Assembly: GCF_003626535.1 (NCBI RefSeq)
Contig: NZ_RBAL01000001.1
Span: 248,001 to 312,000, forward strand
DNA from: Streptomyces hoynatensis
GTDB taxonomy: Bacteria; Actinomycetota; Actinomycetes; Streptomycetales; Streptomycetaceae
DNA: 64,000 nt
Direction: 5' to 3'
Shown: one piece after another, positions 27,183 to 37,357 of the stretch
How positions within the stretch are numbered: position 1 is the stretch's first letter
How the letters are laid out: the number at the start of each line of letters is the position of its first letter
The notes under the pieces: generated by a model
What the model was told of the DNA's origin: nothing
The model's database searches: none
Seen by the model: the letters and a program-made list of their open reading frames with translations, nothing else
Position numbers and translations under genes: made by a program

Positions 27183-28019
27183 ATGGGCGAGCGCATCGCA
27201 GGCGACGAGGTGAGTGACCTCGCCGCTTTCGGTATCGAGGTGCTGGCCGCGCGCGAGTCGCGCAAGATCAAGCAAAGGCATCTCGCGGACGCGACGGGAT
27301 ACAGCCGGTTCTATGTGTCCAAGGTCGAGCATGGCGTACAGATGCCGAGTGACCGGTTCGCCGAACGCTGCGACGAGGTGTTCGGCACGAACGGACTCTT
27401 CCGGCGGTTGCGCCGCAGGATCAGCAATCTGGACCCGCCTGCCTGGTTCGCTCCCTATCTCAGGCTTGAACCCCAGGCCGCCCGCATCTTCGACTGGTCG
27501 GTGCACTGCCTTGTCGGGTTCGCGCAGACAGACGCGTACGCGCGCGCGATCTTCCGCGCCGGATATCCGCGAGATACGGCGGAAAGCATCGCACTGAAGG
27601 CCGCCGAACGGCTGCGGCGGCGCGAAAAGCTCGACCGGGCGGACCCTCCCCCCGAGATCTGGCTGGTCGTTTACGAGGCCGCGCTACGTGCTGTAGTGGG
27701 GGGTCCAAGGGTCATGGCCGATCAACTCGCCAGCCTCGCACGGTACGCCGAGTCGCCCGGCGTCGATTTTCAGGTCATGCCGTTCGGGGCCGGGGCCCAC
27801 GGCGTGCACATGTCCGCCTTCACTCTCCTCACCTTCTCCGACGAAACCGCAACAAGCGTGTGGGCAGACGGCCCGCGCGGGGGCAGGCTGTATCAAGAGG
27901 CTGCCGTGACGGCCGAAGCCGCGCGCGTGCACGAGCGCATGCGGGCGCACGCGCTGTCGCCTCGTGATTCGCTCAATCTGCTGTGCGCTATCCGTGAGGA
28001 GCACCTGAAGAATGTCTGA
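27183..28019 (+). CDS. Xre regulator with DUF5753 domain (WhiJ-like)
   Basis: A 278-residue regulator. The HTH is at ~12-65: ESRKIKQRHLADATGYSRF, then YVSKVEHGVQMPSDRF. The DUF5753 sensor domain fills ~95-270, with the typical LVGFAQTDAYARAIF start and the VDFQVMPFGAGAH stretch near 200. In Streptomyces such proteins work with a small DUF397 partner, as in the WhiJ developmental system, where the partner modulates DNA binding. ATG 27183 follows GGTGGGGGT. The last 8 bases overlap the DUF397 gene. Divergent genes upstream are the likely targets, together with autoregulation. Confidence 0.88.
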   Translation: MGERIAGDEVSDLAAFGIEVLAARESRKIKQRHLADATGYSRFYVSKVEHGVQMPSDRFAERCDEVFGTNGLFRRLRRRISNLDPPAWFAPYLRLEPQAARIFDWSVHCLVGFAQTDAYARAIFRAGYPRDTAESIALKAAERLRRREKLDRADPPPEIWLVVYEAALRAVVGGPRVMADQLASLARYAESPGVDFQVMPFGAGAHGVHMSAFTLLTFSDETATSVWADGPRGGRLYQEAAVTAEAARVHERMRAHALSPRDSLNLLCAIREEHLKNV

Positions 28020-28221
28020 CCTGAACCGGGCCCCCGGGCTGAAGTGGGCCACGTCCTCGTACAGCGGCAACGGGAGTCAGTGCATCGAGGTCGCCGCGCT
28101 GTCCGGGGCCGTGGCCATGCGCGACACCAAGAACCAGAGCCGCGGGCCGGTCCTCACGGTGCCAGGCGCCGCGTGGCGCGCGTTCGTCGGCGCCGCCGTC
28201 AACGACCGACTCCGCGCGTGA
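28012..28221 (+). CDS. DUF397 small partner protein
   Basis: A 69-residue DUF397 protein with the family landmarks LKWATSSYSGNGSQCIEVA, VAMRDTKN and a terminal WRAFVGAAV. It probably binds the adjacent DUF5753 regulator and relieves or alters its DNA binding. The ATG lies within the upstream coding end (8-nt overlap), so the two are made together. Confidence 0.92.
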   Translation: MSDLNRAPGLKWATSSYSGNGSQCIEVAALSGAVAMRDTKNQSRGPVLTVPGAAWRAFVGAAVNDRLRA

Positions 28222-28262
28222 CGGGGCGCAGTCGTGTGTCCGGAAACCCGCGGAGCGGCCCC

Positions 28263-28922
28263 TCAGACGGCGAGGGGGACCTGGGTGCCCTGGGGCGGGG
28301 CGTTGTAGTGGTCGATGATCTTGTTCAGCTCGACCTGGTAGTACAGCGCGCCGAGGCCCCACAGGAACATCAGCAGCAGGCCGACCACGGGGCTGCAGGT
28401 CTGCGCGAGGCCCGCGGAGCGCTGGGCCTGGGCTATGCGCTTGCCGGTGTTGTAGAGCGAGACGAACGGCGGAATGATCAGGAAGATGCCGAACAGGATG
28501 GTCACCACGGCCATGCCGGGGTTGACCTCCACCCGCTGGTCGTACTCCTTCAGCTCCTTGTTGATCTTGTAGTACCAGACGATCCGGTAGATGCCGAAGG
28601 TGATGAGCGGCAGGCCGATCCAGGCGGCCGCGGGGCTGCGGCGCTTCATGGCGAGGCCGAAGCCGACCGGCTGCGCGGGCAGGCCCGGCTGGCCCGGGGC
28701 GCCCGGGTAGGGGGCGGGCGGGTAGCCGCCCTGGCCGGCCTGCGGCCCCGCCTGCTGCGGGCCGGGGGCGTACGGGCCCGGCTGGCCCGGCTGGGCGTAG
28801 GGCCCCGGCTGGCCCGGCGCCTGGTACGGGCCGGGCTGCCCCGGGGCCTGCGGGTAGGGCCCCGGCTGCCCGCCCTGTGCAGGCACCCCCTGGGGGCCGG
28901 GAGGCGTCTGGTAATTGCTCAC
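28263..28922 (-). CDS. DUF4234 membrane protein with Gly/Pro/Gln repeats
   Basis: A 219-residue protein. Residues ~5-85 consist of a degenerate PGQPGPYAQ repeat. The membrane domain begins with MKRRSPAAAWIGLPLITFGIYRIVWYYKINKELK split around one TM; this GIY..WYYK pattern marks DUF4234. Two further TMs follow (MAVVTILFGIFLIIPPFVSLY and VVGLLLMFLWGLGALYY). The end reads ELNKIIDHYN. Function unknown. GTG 28922 with AAGGAG seven bases upstream. Divergent from folD. Confidence 0.85.
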   Translation of the reverse strand: MSNYQTPPGPQGVPAQGGQPGPYPQAPGQPGPYQAPGQPGPYAQPGQPGPYAPGPQQAGPQAGQGGYPPAPYPGAPGQPGLPAQPVGFGLAMKRRSPAAAWIGLPLITFGIYRIVWYYKINKELKEYDQRVEVNPGMAVVTILFGIFLIIPPFVSLYNTGKRIAQAQRSAGLAQTCSPVVGLLLMFLWGLGALYYQVELNKIIDHYNAPPQGTQVPLAV

Positions 28923-29281
28923 GGTGGAGCTCCTTGACTGTGATTCGGTCGATGGCGTCGGGCACCGCCCGGGCGCTGCTTCGCGCCGCGGTGCCGGGCC
29001 GTCCGTGCCCGCCGGGAAGGCGCGGCACGGGAGGGGCCATGGCCCGGCCGGGGTGAAGCCGCCGCAGGCGTGCGTGTGTTCCACGGACGCGCGTGTCTTC
29101 CCCCCGAGTTGCCCGGCGTGCTATTCGACCCTTCCGGCGGGCCCGCTGTCCAGTCGGATGACATGACTGTGGCGTAGTGGGTGCTTCGTGTGACAGCACG
29201 GTGATCCGGCGGTGACGGAACGCGCCGCGGCGCGGGCCCCCGGATTGCGCGGCCCGCGCCGGTATCCGCGAGGATGGGGGC
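28923..29281. other. 359-bp divergent region before folD
   Basis: Holds the promoters of the DUF4234 gene and folD. GAGGAT at 29270-29275 ends six bases before the folD ATG and may be a leaderless -10 box. Nothing else is recognised. Confidence 0.4.
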
Positions 29282-30151
29282 ATGAGCGCGAAGACTCTCG
29301 ATGGCAAGGCCACCGCCGCGGCGATCAAGTCCGGGCTGAGTGCCCGGGTCGAGGTCCTCAAAGAACGCGGCCTCACGCCCGGGCTCGGCACGCTGCTCGT
29401 GGGCGACGACGTGGGCAGCCAGAAGTACGTCGCGGGCAAGCACCGCGACTGCGCCGCCGTCGGCATCGCCTCCATCCAGCGCGAGCTCCCGGCCACCGCG
29501 ACCCAGGCCGAGATCGAGGCGGTCGTCGCCGAGCTGAACGAGGACCCCGCCTGCACCGGCTACCTGGTGCAGCTGCCGCTGCCGCGCGGCATCGACGTCA
29601 ACCGCGTCCTGCGGCTGATCGACCCCGCCAAGGACGCCGACGGCCTGCACCCCACGAACCTGGGCCTCCTGGTGCTGGGCGAGCCGGGCCCGCTGCCCTG
29701 CACCCCGAACGGCATCATCACCCTGCTGCGCCGCTACGAGGTTCCCCTGGCGGGCGCCGACGTCGTCGTCGTGGGCCGCGGGGTCACCGTGGGGCGCTCG
29801 CTGCCGCTGCTGCTCACCCGCCGCACCGAGAACGCCACCGTGACCCAGGTCCACACCGGGACCCGCGACCTGGCCGCGCACCTGCGGCGCGCCGACATCA
29901 TCGTGGCCGCGGCCGGCGTACCGCACCTGGTGAAGCCGGAGGACGTGAAGCCGGGGGCGGCCGTGCTCGACGTCGGCGTCAGCAGGGACGAACAGGGCAG
30001 GATCGTGGGCGACGTGCACCCGGGCGTGGCCGAGGTGGCGGGCTGGCTCTCGCCCAACCCCGGCGGCGTCGGCCCGATGACCCGCGCCATGCTGCTGCAG
30101 AACGTCGTGGAGGCCGCGGAACGCGCCGCCGCCCCGGCGGTGGCCGAGTGA
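29282..30151 (+). CDS. folD: Methylenetetrahydrofolate dehydrogenase/cyclohydrolase
   Basis: A 289-residue bifunctional enzyme interconverting 5,10-methylene- and 10-formyl-THF with NADP. Landmarks: [19 protein letters not shown] (catalytic Tyr and Lys), [35 protein letters not shown] for the dinucleotide, and the C-terminal [15 protein letters not shown] signature. It supplies formyl groups to PurN/PurH encoded upstream. Its stop overlaps the GTG of the DUF3017 gene. Confidence 0.97.
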   Translation: MSAKTLDGKATAAAIKSGLSARVEVLKERGLTPGLGTLLVGDDVGSQKYVAGKHRDCAAVGIASIQRELPATATQAEIEAVVAELNEDPACTGYLVQLPLPRGIDVNRVLRLIDPAKDADGLHPTNLGLLVLGEPGPLPCTPNGIITLLRRYEVPLAGADVVVVGRGVTVGRSLPLLLTRRTENATVTQVHTGTRDLAAHLRRADIIVAAAGVPHLVKPEDVKPGAAVLDVGVSRDEQGRIVGDVHPGVAEVAGWLSPNPGGVGPMTRAMLLQNVVEAAERAAAPAVAE

Positions 30152-30564
30152 GGGCCGCGGGCGCCGCCTGGCGCGACCGCTGGCTCGTGCCGGAGAAGTA
30201 CCGCACGCGCGACACCGCCAGGCCCGAGGGCGGGCAGCGGACGGCGGGCGGCGAGGCGCCGGCGCCGATCCGCCAGTGGCCCCTGCTCGCGGTGCTCGGG
30301 ACGACGCTGCTCGGGCTGCTGGTGGCGCTGAGCGACTTCAGGATCGGGCTGCTGATCGTCGGCTGCGCCCTGCTCGGGGGCGGGGTGCTGCGCGGCTGGC
30401 TGCCCGCCGTGGGCATGCTCGCGGTGCGCTCCCGCTTCACCGACCTGCTGACCTACGGCGTGCTCGGCGGGGCGATCGTGCTCTTCACCCTGATGGCCGA
30501 GCCCGATCCCTGGCTCGAAGTGCCCATCCTGAACGACCTGTTGAGGTTCTCCGCGGGCGGTTAG
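30148..30564 (+). CDS. DUF3017 small membrane protein
   Basis: A 138-residue protein with a hydrophilic N-terminus and three TM segments: [40 protein letters not shown] and [19 protein letters not shown]. [22 protein letters not shown] and [14 protein letters not shown] patterns are typical of DUF3017, which commonly follows folD in actinomycetes. It is translationally coupled to folD by the GTGA overlap. Function unknown. Confidence 0.85.
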   Translation: MRAAGAAWRDRWLVPEKYRTRDTARPEGGQRTAGGEAPAPIRQWPLLAVLGTTLLGLLVALSDFRIGLLIVGCALLGGGVLRGWLPAVGMLAVRSRFTDLLTYGVLGGAIVLFTLMAEPDPWLEVPILNDLLRFSAGG

Positions 30565-30783
30565 CCCCCGGGTGGCCATGCCCGGGCCCCCACGGCCGGA
30601 CGCCCCCCTCCGGCGAGCCGGGCGCCGCCTGGCGGGCGAAGCGGCGGGTGCCGGGCGGCAGACGCAAGGCCGGGCGGCAGGCGCCGAGCGCCATGCGCCG
30701 TGCGGGAGATCGAGCGGCAAGCGCCGCGCGGCAGTCGCCGTGCGGCACGAGGCGAAGCGGCGGAGGGAGCGGCAAGCGGAGGT

Positions 30784-31674
30784 TCAGCGGAGCCAGGCGG
30801 CCACCGTTGCCTGGTGGCCGCCGACCCACTCCTCCGCGGCGGCGGTGGGGGTCATCCCCTCCCCGGCGATCAGCTCGGCCACGTAGTCCTGGTCCTCGGC
30901 CGTCCAGGAGAAGGCGCGCAGGAAGTCGGCGGCCTCGCCGCCCTCGTCGGCGAAGTCGGCGTTGAGGTATTTGCGCAGCTGAATGCGCGGATAGTAGGAG
31001 GGCAGCTCCACCTCGGAGAGCCCCACCCGGCCGGTCAGCCAGTGCGGCTGCCACAGGTACGTCAGCAGCGGCCGGCCGTCGCGGCCGGCCTCGGCTATCT
31101 GCTCTTCGAGGGATTCCTCGCTGCCCGTGGCCACGGTGCGGTAGTCAAGACCGAGGTCCTCGATGATCGCCTCGTCCCTGGTGGCGAACTCCGGGTCGCC
31201 GTGCAGCACTTGCCCGCCCAGCTGGTCCGCGAACTCGTTGAGGTTGCGCCAGTCGAGGACCTCGGGGTGCTCCTCGGCCCAGGCCGTGGGCACGAACCAG
31301 CCGACGTGCCCGGTGATGCCGAGCGGCCCGGCGTCCACGACGTCCTCCTTGCGCTCGACGTGCAGCTCGCGCCGCTCCGGCACCGCCCCCCAGTCCTCCA
31401 GGATCGCCTGCACGCTGCCGTCGCCGAGGGCGTCCCAGGCGCTCTGCTGATCGGTCTCCACCCGCTCCACCGGGATGCCGAGCTCGTTCTCCAGCACGTA
31501 CGCCACCACGGCGACGTTCGCCTGCCCCCCTGGCCAGGAGGGGACGGCGAGCGTGACCGGCTCGGGCTCGTCGTCGGTGCCGACCACCCCGTCGGCCAGG
31601 CTGCACGCGCTGAGCGCGACCAGGCTCAGGGCGCCCAACCCGGCGAGCAGCGGATGACGTATGCGAGGGCGCAT
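30784..31674 (-). CDS. Glycine betaine/quaternary amine-type substrate-binding lipoprotein
   Basis: A 296-residue lipoprotein. The signal is MRPRIRHPLLAGLGALSLVALSAC with lipobox LSAC (Cys ~24). The mature part has the OpuAC-type start VTLAVPSWPGGQANVAVVAY, then WDALGDGSVQAILEDWG and LTYLWQPHWLTGR, with several Trp that could form the aromatic box for a quaternary ammonium group. No ABC permease or ATPase is adjacent in this window, so it must work with a transporter elsewhere or has a sensing role. It lies 114 bp downstream of mdh on the same strand. Confidence 0.85.
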   Translation of the reverse strand: MRPRIRHPLLAGLGALSLVALSACSLADGVVGTDDEPEPVTLAVPSWPGGQANVAVVAYVLENELGIPVERVETDQQSAWDALGDGSVQAILEDWGAVPERRELHVERKEDVVDAGPLGITGHVGWFVPTAWAEEHPEVLDWRNLNEFADQLGGQVLHGDPEFATRDEAIIEDLGLDYRTVATGSEESLEEQIAEAGRDGRPLLTYLWQPHWLTGRVGLSEVELPSYYPRIQLRKYLNADFADEGGEAADFLRAFSWTAEDQDYVAELIAGEGMTPTAAAEEWVGGHQATVAAWLR

Positions 31675-31788
31675 GCTGTGGGTTCCTTAGGCCGTGACGG
31701 CGTACGCGGCGCACACGGCGAACGCAGCGTGGCCCCGACGTCAGGTCTGGGGCCACCGGTGCTGCGCGTGTGCTGCGGGAGCAGTCTG

Positions 31789-32838
<1,050 letters not shown>

Positions 32839-32864
32839 TCAGGCGGCGGATCAGGTGCGCGGTG

Positions 32865-32885
32865 GGGGAAATATAGGGGAAATAT
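32865..32885. promoter_or_regulatory. GGGGAAATAT direct repeat, 11-bp spacing, upstream of mdh
   Basis: Two identical 10-mers (32865-32874, 32876-32885) repeat at one helical turn. The minus strand reads TATATT here, a possible -10 box about 90 bp upstream of mdh, so the repeat may be promoter plus regulator site. Confidence 0.45.
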
Positions 32886-32926
32886 CGGACAGTCGAGACA
32901 GTGTCGGCCGGTCCACGCCAGATTAG

Positions 32927-34198
<1,272 letters not shown>

Positions 34199-34318
34199 CC
34201 GAGGCCACCGCGGGCGGGCCCCCGGGCGGGGCGGCCCGCCGGAGCGGCGTCCCGGCGCGCGGGAGGAAGGCCCCGTGCCGAGGCCGGGGAGCCGGGGAGC
34301 CGGGGAAGCCGGGGAAGA

Positions 34319-34361
34319 GGCCCCCGTACGGGGGCCGGGAAAGCAGGCCCCGTACGGGGCC
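34319..34361. repeat. Two tandem GTAC-centred palindromes
   Basis: Two perfect self-complementary blocks: 18 bp at 34319-34336 and 16 bp at 34346-34361, both of the form GGCCCC..GTAC..GGGGCC, spaced 9 bp apart. They lie between trpS and the RNA-ligase-like gene. They could be a double trpS terminator or operators for the downstream gene. A run of AGCCGGGG repeats precedes them (34282-34315). Confidence 0.6.
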
Positions 34362-34393
34362 GGGAGAGAGGCGAGGACGAAGGAGGACCTGTC

Positions 34394-34975
34394 GTGGGGA
34401 CGGTGACGCTCGGCGTGTCGATCGCGGTCCCCGAGCCGTTCGGCAGCGGACTGCAACGCCGCCGCCTCGGCTTCGGCGACGCCGCCGCGGCGGGCATCCC
34501 CACCCACGTCACCCTGCTGCCGCCCACCGAGGTCGAGGCGGCGGCCCGCCCGCTGATCGAGGACCACCTCGCGGCGATCGCCGCCGCGGGCCGCCCCTTC
34601 CCCCTGCGGCTTTCCGGCACCGGCACCTTCCGGCCGCTCACGCCCGTCGTCTTCGTCCGGGTCGCCGAGGGCGGCCGGGAGTGCGGCCGGCTCCAGGAGC
34701 GGGTGCGCGAGAAGGGCGGCCCGCTCGCCCGCGAGCTGCCCTTCCCCTACCACCCGCACGTCACCGTCGCGCACGGCATCGCCGAGGAGGCGATGGACCG
34801 CGCGCAGGCCGAGCTCGCCGGGTACGAGGCGGCCTGGACCGTGGGCGGCTTCTCGCTGTACGAGCAGGACGGCGCCGGGGTCTGGCAGCAGCGCCGGGAG
34901 TTCCGCTTCCCGGCCGGGCCCGCGGGCGGCCCGGCCGGCTCCGCGCTGGAGCGCGCGGCCCCCGAGGCCGCCTGA
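34394..34975 (+). CDS. 2'-5' RNA ligase-family (2H phosphoesterase) protein
   Basis: A 193-residue protein of the two-histidine phosphoesterase fold. Both HxT motifs are present: PTHVTLLPP (~37) and PHVTVAHG (~118). The symmetric strands PFPLRLSGTGTF and TPVVFVRVAEGG lie between them. The family includes cyclic phosphodiesterases and RNA ligases acting on 2',3'-cyclic phosphate ends; the substrate here is unknown. The last ~25 residues are a Gly/Ala-rich tail. GTG 34394 has GGAGGACC upstream. Adjacent to trpS, which is the usual Streptomyces setting. Confidence 0.85.
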   Translation: MGTVTLGVSIAVPEPFGSGLQRRRLGFGDAAAAGIPTHVTLLPPTEVEAAARPLIEDHLAAIAAAGRPFPLRLSGTGTFRPLTPVVFVRVAEGGRECGRLQERVREKGGPLARELPFPYHPHVTVAHGIAEEAMDRAQAELAGYEAAWTVGGFSLYEQDGAGVWQQRREFRFPAGPAGGPAGSALERAAPEAA

Positions 34976-35090
34976 GGCCGCATGGGAGCGCCGGGCCGGG
35001 GAAGGCGCCCGGTGCGGGGGGGCCGTCCCCTGCCGGTCACGGTGCGTGGCCGCCGTCGCCGCGCGGCGCGCGTCGCCGCGGCGCCGACCG

Positions 35091-35096
35091 TAGCGT
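35091..35096 (+). promoter_or_regulatory. -10 box of the YihY gene, apparently leaderless
   Basis: TAGCGT ends seven bases before the ATG at 35104; there is no convincing SD in the gap. Confidence 0.4.
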
Positions 35097-35103
35097 GGAC
35101 AGG

Positions 35104-36063
35104 ATGGATTGGCTGACCCGGCTGCCCTGGATCGGCCCGTTGTTCACGCGGTTCTTCCGCAGCCGCGTGTGGCGGGTCTACCGGCATCTGGACGAGCGGG
35201 CCTGGACCCGGCTGGCCGCGGCGATCACCTTCACCAGCTTCGTCACGCTGTTCCCGGTGCTCGGCCTGGCCGCCGCGCTCGGCGCCTGGCTGCTCACCGA
35301 CCACCAGCTGGGGCAGATCCAGGACTGGATCTCCGACCAGGTGCCCGGCATCTCCGACCAGCTCGAACTGCACGCGGTCTTCGCGCACTCCCACGCGATC
35401 GGCATCGTCTCGCTGATCCTGGTGCTGCCCACCGGCGCCAGCTGGGTGGACGCGGTGCGCGGCTGCCTGCGGGCGCTGTGGGACCTGCCCGACCCCGAGG
35501 AGAACCCGCTGCTGCGGCGGGCCAAGGACGTGGGCGTGCTGGCGGGGCTCGGCGCGCTCACCCTGCTGTCCCTGACCGGCTCGGCCTTCGCGCTGAGCTT
35601 CGTGCGCACCCTCGCCGGGCACGGCGCGGGCAGCGTCTTCATCCAGACGGCGGCCTACCTGGGGGCGACCGCCGTCACCTACGTGCTGCTGTCCTACGTG
35701 CTGGTCTGGCTGCCCGGGGTACGGCCCCCGCCGCGCTCGGTGGCCTTCGCCTGCCTGCTGGGCGCCGTCGGCTTCGAGGTGCTCAAGCTGCTGATCGGCG
35801 GCTACCTCACCGAGGTGGCCACCCGCAACCTGTACGGCGCGTTCGGGGTGCCGGTGGCCCTGCTGGTGTGGATCAACCTGATGGCCAAGCTGCTGCTGTT
35901 CTGCAGCGCCTGGACCGCCACCTCGCTCAGTCCCCGTCAGCGTCCTCGTGCCGACGCGCTCGACGCCCAGGAAGGGACCGCAGGGCGGCCGGGGACGGAA
36001 GCGGGTGGCGACGGTGGAACAGATACGCCGCCAGGGTCAGCACCGCCAGACCCGCCACGGTGA
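35104..36063 (+). CDS. YihY/BrkB-family inner membrane protein
   Basis: A 319-residue protein with about six TM segments. Family features are ERAWTRLAAAITFTSFVTLFP near the start, GASWVDAVRGCLRALWDLPDP in the middle and LYGAFGVPVALLVWINLMAK before the last TM. Function is not settled; it is proposed to be a transporter or a factor in resisting killing. The last ~45 residues (after SLSPRQ) are low complexity and overlap, on the opposite strand, the end of the D,D-carboxypeptidase gene (35927-36063). Confidence 0.88.
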   Translation: MDWLTRLPWIGPLFTRFFRSRVWRVYRHLDERAWTRLAAAITFTSFVTLFPVLGLAAALGAWLLTDHQLGQIQDWISDQVPGISDQLELHAVFAHSHAIGIVSLILVLPTGASWVDAVRGCLRALWDLPDPEENPLLRRAKDVGVLAGLGALTLLSLTGSAFALSFVRTLAGHGAGSVFIQTAAYLGATAVTYVLLSYVLVWLPGVRPPPRSVAFACLLGAVGFEVLKLLIGGYLTEVATRNLYGAFGVPVALLVWINLMAKLLLFCSAWTATSLSPRQRPRADALDAQEGTAGRPGTEAGGDGGTDTPPGSAPPDPPR

Positions 36064-37216
36064 AGGCGAGGACGAGGAAGCCGCTCACCGGCTGTTCGCT
36101 CTCGGCTGAACTCGCCGTCTGCCCCCCGGCGGCCTCCGCCTCCGGGGACTGCTCCGCCTCCTGCTGCCCGGCCCCGGCCGCCGGAACCTGGTCGCGGGGC
36201 GGCACCAGCTCGCCGACCGGCCGGGCCTGCCCGGCCGCCGCGAAGCCCCAGTCCAGCAGGGCCGCGGCCTCCCGGTAGACGGCCAGCGGGCCCTGCTCCT
36301 CGTCCGGCGCCATCGCGGTCACCAGCAGCACGCGCCCGTCGCGCTCGGCGACGCCGGTGAAGGTGTGGCCGGCCTGCGTGGTGTAGCCGTTCTTCACCCC
36401 CGCGATGCCCTCGTAGGGTTCGAGCCCCTGGGCGCCCACCAGCAGCCGGTTGGTGTTCTGGATCTCGTAGGTCTCGCGGTCCTCGCCGCTGCCCTCGCCG
36501 GGGAAGTCGGCCCGCGGCAGGGCCACGTACTCCCGGAAGTCGGCGTCGAGCATCGCGTCCCGGGCGATCAGCGTGAGGTCGTAGGCGGAGGAGGTCTGCC
36601 CCTCGGCGTCGTAGCCGTCCGGGTTGACCGCGTGGGTGTCCAGCGCCTGGAGTTCCCGGGCGCGCGCGTTCATCTGGCCGACCGTGCGCTCCACGCCGCC
36701 GTTCATCGCGGCGAGCGCGTAGACCGCGTCGTTGCCCGAGGCGAGCAGCGCGCCGTGCCACAGGTCCTCGACGGTGTACGTCTGCCCGTCCGCCACGCCG
36801 ACCGAGCTGCTCCCCTCGCCGAGCCCGGCGAAGTCCTCGGGGCGGGCCCGGTACACGTCCTGCCGGTCGAGGCCGGGCATCACCGTGTCGGCGAAGAGCA
36901 TCTTCAGGGTGCTCGCCGGCGGCAGCGGCCAGTGGGCGTTGTGGGCGGCGAACACCTCGCCCGTCTCGGCGTCGGCGACGATCCACGACTTCGAGGTCAG
37001 GTCCCCGGGCAGGGCGGGGACGCCGGGCCCGCGATCCACCTGGGTGCCCACCTCGCCCAGCAGCTCGCCGCCGACGGTGGACATGTGCTCGGGCGGCTCG
37101 GGCGCTCTGCCCTCCGCCGCGGCCATGGCGGGCAGCAGCGCGAGGGCCGGGGTGACTATGGCCGCCACCAGCGCGTGAACGGAGGTCCGAAAAGAGGACG
37201 AACGATTGAACGGCAC
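35927..37216 (-). CDS. D-alanyl-D-alanine carboxypeptidase (class C low-MW PBP)
   Basis: A 429-residue exported serine peptidase that trims terminal D-Ala from peptidoglycan. Signal peptide: HALVAAIVTPALALLPAMA, cleavage near AAA (~33). The active-site SxxK is in PPASTLKMLFADT, the SxN in LLASGNDAVYALA, and the KTG-equivalent is VKNGYTTQAGHTF. A Gln/Ala/Glu linker follows (~345-380), then a C-terminal TM (FLVLAFTVAGLAVLTLAAYLF) and a short Arg-rich cytoplasmic tail. GTG 37216 gives MPFNRSSS. Tail-to-tail it overlaps YihY by 137 bp. Confidence 0.93.
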   Translation of the reverse strand: MPFNRSSSFRTSVHALVAAIVTPALALLPAMAAAEGRAPEPPEHMSTVGGELLGEVGTQVDRGPGVPALPGDLTSKSWIVADAETGEVFAAHNAHWPLPPASTLKMLFADTVMPGLDRQDVYRARPEDFAGLGEGSSSVGVADGQTYTVEDLWHGALLASGNDAVYALAAMNGGVERTVGQMNARARELQALDTHAVNPDGYDAEGQTSSAYDLTLIARDAMLDADFREYVALPRADFPGEGSGEDRETYEIQNTNRLLVGAQGLEPYEGIAGVKNGYTTQAGHTFTGVAERDGRVLLVTAMAPDEEQGPLAVYREAAALLDWGFAAAGQARPVGELVPPRDQVPAAGAGQQEAEQSPEAEAAGGQTASSAESEQPVSGFLVLAFTVAGLAVLTLAAYLFHRRHPLPSPAALRSLPGRRARRHEDADGD

Positions 37217-37357
37217 ACCGCGAACTTACCGTTGGGCCCCGGGACCCGGGCCAGTGGAGAGGCCCAAACCGGTGAGAGGCCACCGTCGGGTGGGGGATGG
37301 GCGTCCCACATACTGGCGGCAGCAGTCGCCGGCCGGCCCGGGAGAGGAACCCCTTCG

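Noticed and set aside
36990..37180. KNG instead of KTG in the carboxypeptidase as a lost active site
   Set aside because: VKNGYTT keeps the Lys and Gly, and this variant is, from memory, usual in actinomycete members; the SxxK and SxN motifs are intact.
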